A stretch of 44,708 nt of DNA, from positions 1 through 44,708 of the forward strand of contig CAZSOQ010000005.1 in NCBI GenBank assembly GCA_964608495.1, read 5' to 3'. The DNA is from JAKORR01 sp964608495 (GTDB lineage: Bacteria; Armatimonadota; Zipacnadia; Zipacnadales; FEN-943). Positions 41,819 through 44,708 of this stretch are shown here, piece by piece. Made by a program: the position numbers and the translations under genes. Below the pieces are notes generated by a model. That model had not been told where the DNA came from. It ran no database searches and was given only the letters and a program-made list of their open reading frames with translations. Position 1 is the first letter of the stretch. Each line of letters opens with the position of its first letter.

Positions 41819-43900
41819 ATGCAGCAGCCCTGCGTCGTCCTGCACCTGCGCCCCGGCCCGGACGAGAGCCTGGCCGTGGACCTTCTGGTGGACGGCGAGG
41901 CGCTGGTGGCCGGCTGCCGACGGCGCTGCCCGGCCGAGACGCGCCGCGAGGTAGACCAGCGCATTCACGACGCGCGGTGGTGGATCGAGTGGTTCCAGGG
42001 CCCCCGCCGCGCCATCGCCCAAGCGGACTCCACGGCCCAGGCTCCCGAGAACGCCGGTGAGGCCACGGGCACGCCTCTCGCGGAGGAGCTGGGGCGGACC
42101 GGCAGGCTCCTGGGCACCCTTCTCTTCGGTGACCCCACGGACCCCGACGACGCCCCGGACGACAATGATCTGTGGCGCGGGGTGATGGAGCTGCTGCGGG
42201 GCGAGCGCGGGTTGACCAGGGCGACCTTCGCCGTGGCCACGGACGACGCCGGCATCCTGGCCTGGCCCTGGGAGCTGCTGCTGTTCCCCCCGAGCGCGGC
42301 CGCGCTCGACGGCGCCCAGCCCGCCTGGCTCGTTGGTGCCAACGCCCTGCGGATGGTCAGGCTCTTCACGGCCAACGTCGTCCCACCGCCGGCCGAGCTT
42401 CCCGCCCGGCTATGGCTGTGCGCCTCATCCCCCACCGACCGGGCCGGCTTCAACACCTACTGGGCCTTCAAGCAGGCCGAACGCCTCCAGGAGAGGCTGG
42501 GGCCCTACGCCGACATCGCACACGACTGCCTGGCCCCGACGCGCGAGCAGTTCCTCCACGAGCTGACCGACCGCGACGCCGTCATCTTCATCGGCCACGG
42601 CAGCTATGACCCGCCCGGTCTGGTCCTGACGCGAGGCTTCGAGGCCGGCCGTTCCCTCGAAAGCGACTTGCTTCCCGCCCAGGACCTCGCTGCCCGCCTC
42701 ATGGGGGGCGACTGCCGCACCCGCCTGCTCGTGCTCAACGGGTGCTACTCCATGCAGGTGGCGGCCAGCCTCTACCTCCACGCCTCGGCGGCCGGCCCCG
42801 CGCAGCCCTGCGAGATGCCGGTGATCGTGGCCATGAACTTCTCCTGGGGCGTCTCCGATGCCTTCGACCTGCAGGAGCGCCTGCTCACAGACCTGCTCAT
42901 CGGTCGGCCGCGCGGCGTCTCGCACGCCGTGGCCGACTGGCGGGCCGGTGCCTTCACCAGCCTGAAGGCGGGCAGCCGATGGGCCGTGCCCACTGTCCTC
43001 TTCCCGGCGCTGCGCACCACGGTCGAGCTCGAGACCGCCGACACTCTCGCCCGCCGCCGCGTGGTGCTGGGCGAGCGCGACGAGGCGGGCCGCTTTGTCG
43101 CCACGCGCGGGCCACGAGGTCTCACCGCCGACCAGCGCGCCCTCGTGGCCGAGGCCCTCGTCCGACTCTTCCCGGGCAGCCAGCAGGTCCAGCAGCGGCT
43201 GATGACCGCGCATCTACCGGCGGACCCTCAGGCCGAGTACGAGGTGGCGCCCTTCGCCCTGGACGTCTTCCCGGTCACCGTGCACCTCTACCGCTGGTGG
43301 CAGCACACGTACCATCCAGGGAGGCCGGAGCTGCGCGAGTTCCTTGGCGACGGACACAAGCCCGACCACCCGGTCCTCGTGCCCTTCCATGTGGCGGGGG
43401 AGTTCTGCGCCGACATGGGTGGTCGCCTGCCCACCGCCGACGAATGGGAACGGGCGGCCCGCGGCACCAGTCGCACGATCCTCCCGGGCCTGGCCGATGA
43501 CCTCGAGGCCCTGCTCCGGGCGCGTCTCACCCCGACCGGCGAGCTGCGCTACAACGTCGCGCCGCTGGACCCCCAGGACGCGCCGGTCGGCCCCGTCTCG
43601 GTCTTCGCCACACCGGCCGGTGCCTCACCGGGCTTCGGCGTCCGCGACATGATCGGCAACGCGCCGGAGTTCGCCCTGGCCTCCCGCGAGGAGCTCGACC
43701 CCGCGGCAGTTCACATGATGGGGGCTGAGGATGGGTACAACGCCGCGGCGGTGCTCCAGTTGCCCTCGCTGCGGCGTCGGCAAAGTCTGGCCGCCGGGAA
43801 CGGGCCACGGTGCGCCTTCCGGTGTGTCTACGACGTGACGCCCGAGGGGTCTTGCCCCCTACTCCCCGACGGCCCGGCGGACCACGCCCCGCCTCAGTAG
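41819..43900 (+). CDS. CHAT caspase-like protease fused to FGE-like domain
   Basis: A 693-residue protein starting after a GAGGTGA site, 100 bases from the second Hsp90. Residues about 130-400 form a CHAT domain, the caspase/separase-related peptidase fold, with catalytic H260 in FIGHGSYD and C309 in VLNGCYS. A short helical stretch, LTADQRALVAEALVRLF (435-451), recalls effector-associated death-like modules, but weakly. Residues 474-672 are a formylglycine-generating-enzyme/SUMF1-like domain: FALDVFPVTVHLY, GRLPTADEWERAARG (535-549), GVRDMIGNAPEF (607-618) and CAFRCVYD (665-672). Such domains often serve as binding modules in conflict systems. The likely role is a regulated effector protease controlled by the adjacent chaperones. 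Confidence 0.9.
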   Translation: MQQPCVVLHLRPGPDESLAVDLLVDGEALVAGCRRRCPAETRREVDQRIHDARWWIEWFQGPRRAIAQADSTAQAPENAGEATGTPLAEELGRTGRLLGTLLFGDPTDPDDAPDDNDLWRGVMELLRGERGLTRATFAVATDDAGILAWPWELLLFPPSAAALDGAQPAWLVGANALRMVRLFTANVVPPPAELPARLWLCASSPTDRAGFNTYWAFKQAERLQERLGPYADIAHDCLAPTREQFLHELTDRDAVIFIGHGSYDPPGLVLTRGFEAGRSLESDLLPAQDLAARLMGGDCRTRLLVLNGCYSMQVAASLYLHASAAGPAQPCEMPVIVAMNFSWGVSDAFDLQERLLTDLLIGRPRGVSHAVADWRAGAFTSLKAGSRWAVPTVLFPALRTTVELETADTLARRRVVLGERDEAGRFVATRGPRGLTADQRALVAEALVRLFPGSQQVQQRLMTAHLPADPQAEYEVAPFALDVFPVTVHLYRWWQHTYHPGRPELREFLGDGHKPDHPVLVPFHVAGEFCADMGGRLPTADEWERAARGTSRTILPGLADDLEALLRARLTPTGELRYNVAPLDPQDAPVGPVSVFATPAGASPGFGVRDMIGNAPEFALASREELDPAAVHMMGAEDGYNAAAVLQLPSLRRRQSLAAGNGPRCAFRCVYDVTPEGSCPLLPDGPADHAPPQ

Positions 43901-44708
43901 GGGCAGGAGCAGGGAGCTGAGCAGGTAGCCCGCCGGCACCGCCGCCGTCATCCACAGCAGCGTCAACTTCCAGCTCCCAGTGGTCTGGCTGGCAACCTCC
44001 CCCACGGCGAGCACCGTGGCGATGATGGCGAGGAGGTGTTCCAGGACGCCGTGCCAGGCGGACTCGATGGCGTCGCGATGCTGGCGCAGCACCTCGATGA
44101 CGGCGCAGGTGTTGCCCACGATGGCCGAGGCCCCGGCCTCCTGGGCCTCCCAGCGCTGTTCGTCCCTCGCCATCTGCTCGTGGATCCACACCGGCTTGCG
44201 CTCGTCCTGTCCCCACAGGTAGCTGACCCCGGCCAGGGCCCGGGACACCTCCTCCATCGTCGCCACGTTCACCTCGATGGTCGCCCGCAGAAGCTTCACG
44301 TCGGTGAGCACCCGCATCAGCTCGCTCGCCTGCGCCAGCACCTCGTGCTGCTGGGCTATGGCCTCGTGCTCCTGCGCCAGCCCCATCACCCCTCGCCGCA
44401 GGTCCCCGTGCAGGCGGTCCGCCAGGTGGCGGAAGTCGGCGGCCTCCTCCTGCAGGCGGTCGGCCAGCTCCGCTATCCGCGGGCGCGCCTTGAGGTACTC
44501 CTCGATCTCGTAGTCCAGCTTGTACCGCGCCATCTCGCCCAGCACGAAGTTCGGCAGCCCATGCCGCGGCTCGACCGCCTCGAACCATTGCCGCCGGCGG
44601 GCCAACACCTGGTCCGCCGCCGACGTGGTGAGCACGTACCAGCGCTGGCGCGCCTCATCGTGAGCCGCGTACAGGCTCCCGGCCTCCGTGTGTACCAGCG
44701 GTGTGGCC
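43859..44708 (-). CDS. Helical membrane protein, partial
   Basis: The last gene, running in from beyond the right edge; 282 residues are visible and the true start lies outside. A long, probably coiled, helical region rich in Glu, Gln, Arg and Ala (about 70-130, for example AELADRLQEEAADFRHLADR) is followed by two membrane segments near 224-248 and 252-272 and a short basic tail ending RRAVGE. I do not recognise the family. A GTG 74 bases in from the edge could start a 258-residue version, but the open frame continues upstream. Its 3' end overlaps the CHAT gene's 3' end by 42 bases on the opposite strand, so read-through of either would make antisense RNA. Confidence 0.75.
   Translation of the reverse strand, partial: ATPLVHTEAGSLYAAHDEARQRWYVLTTSAADQVLARRRQWFEAVEPRHGLPNFVLGEMARYKLDYEIEEYLKARPRIAELADRLQEEAADFRHLADRLHGDLRRGVMGLAQEHEAIAQQHEVLAQASELMRVLTDVKLLRATIEVNVATMEEVSRALAGVSYLWGQDERKPVWIHEQMARDEQRWEAQEAGASAIVGNTCAVIEVLRQHRDAIESAWHGVLEHLLAIIATVLAVGEVASQTTGSWKLTLLWMTAAVPAGYLLSSLLLPLLRRGVVRRAVGE

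Overview
The window looks like a high-GC bacterial scaffold, probably from a metagenome assembly: a 10-base run of N marks a scaffold join, GTG starts and purine-rich ribosome sites are common, and genes are packed with short gaps or overlaps. The mix of DUF4838, DUF6067-like, ThuA-like, GH38 and GH2 proteins resembles uncultured Armatimonadota, Planctomycetota and similar phyla. That placement is inference only. No rRNA, tRNA or CRISPR array was seen.

Region 1 (1-6692, minus strand) is one tight operon for a ubiquitin-like conjugation and removal pathway. Read from its promoter it encodes a membrane-anchored HtrA-like protease, a 94-residue ubiquitin-like protein, an E1-like activating enzyme, a membrane JAB/JAMM peptidase with a LysM domain, a second JAB/JAMM peptidase, an E2-like conjugating enzyme, a RING-like membrane protein (possible E3) and an acidic membrane protein cut by the window edge. 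A short acidic-hydrophobic motif (D-L-D-I-E-L type) recurs in four of these proteins, and looser versions occur in three more.

Region 2 (6786-30432) is a carbohydrate island: a Tat-exported DUF362 protein, GH1, two GH38 enzymes, a ThuA-like protein, a corrinoid/folate-type methyltransferase, a secreted LamG plus DUF6067-like protein, a secreted GH5, a GH2 mannosidase-like enzyme, a secreted DUF4838 protein and a three-gene ribose-type ABC sugar transporter. The enzymes suggest use of mannose-containing glycans. A transposase tail abuts the assembly gap.

Region 3 (30477-44708) is a chaperone-themed cluster around a divergent promoter region. Leftward genes encode a Cdc48/p97-like double AAA+ ATPase, a membrane-anchored GrpE-like protein, a divergent Hsp70 and two DnaJ zinc-finger proteins without a recognisable J-domain. 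Rightward genes encode two different Hsp90-like ATPases and a CHAT protease fused to a formylglycine-enzyme-like domain. A partial membrane protein faces them from the right edge. Domain content suggests a dedicated protein remodelling or sensing machine coupled to a caspase-like effector. The near-identical promoters of regions 1 and 3, and the shared protein-quality-control theme, raise the possibility that the two work together, but the sequence does not prove it.
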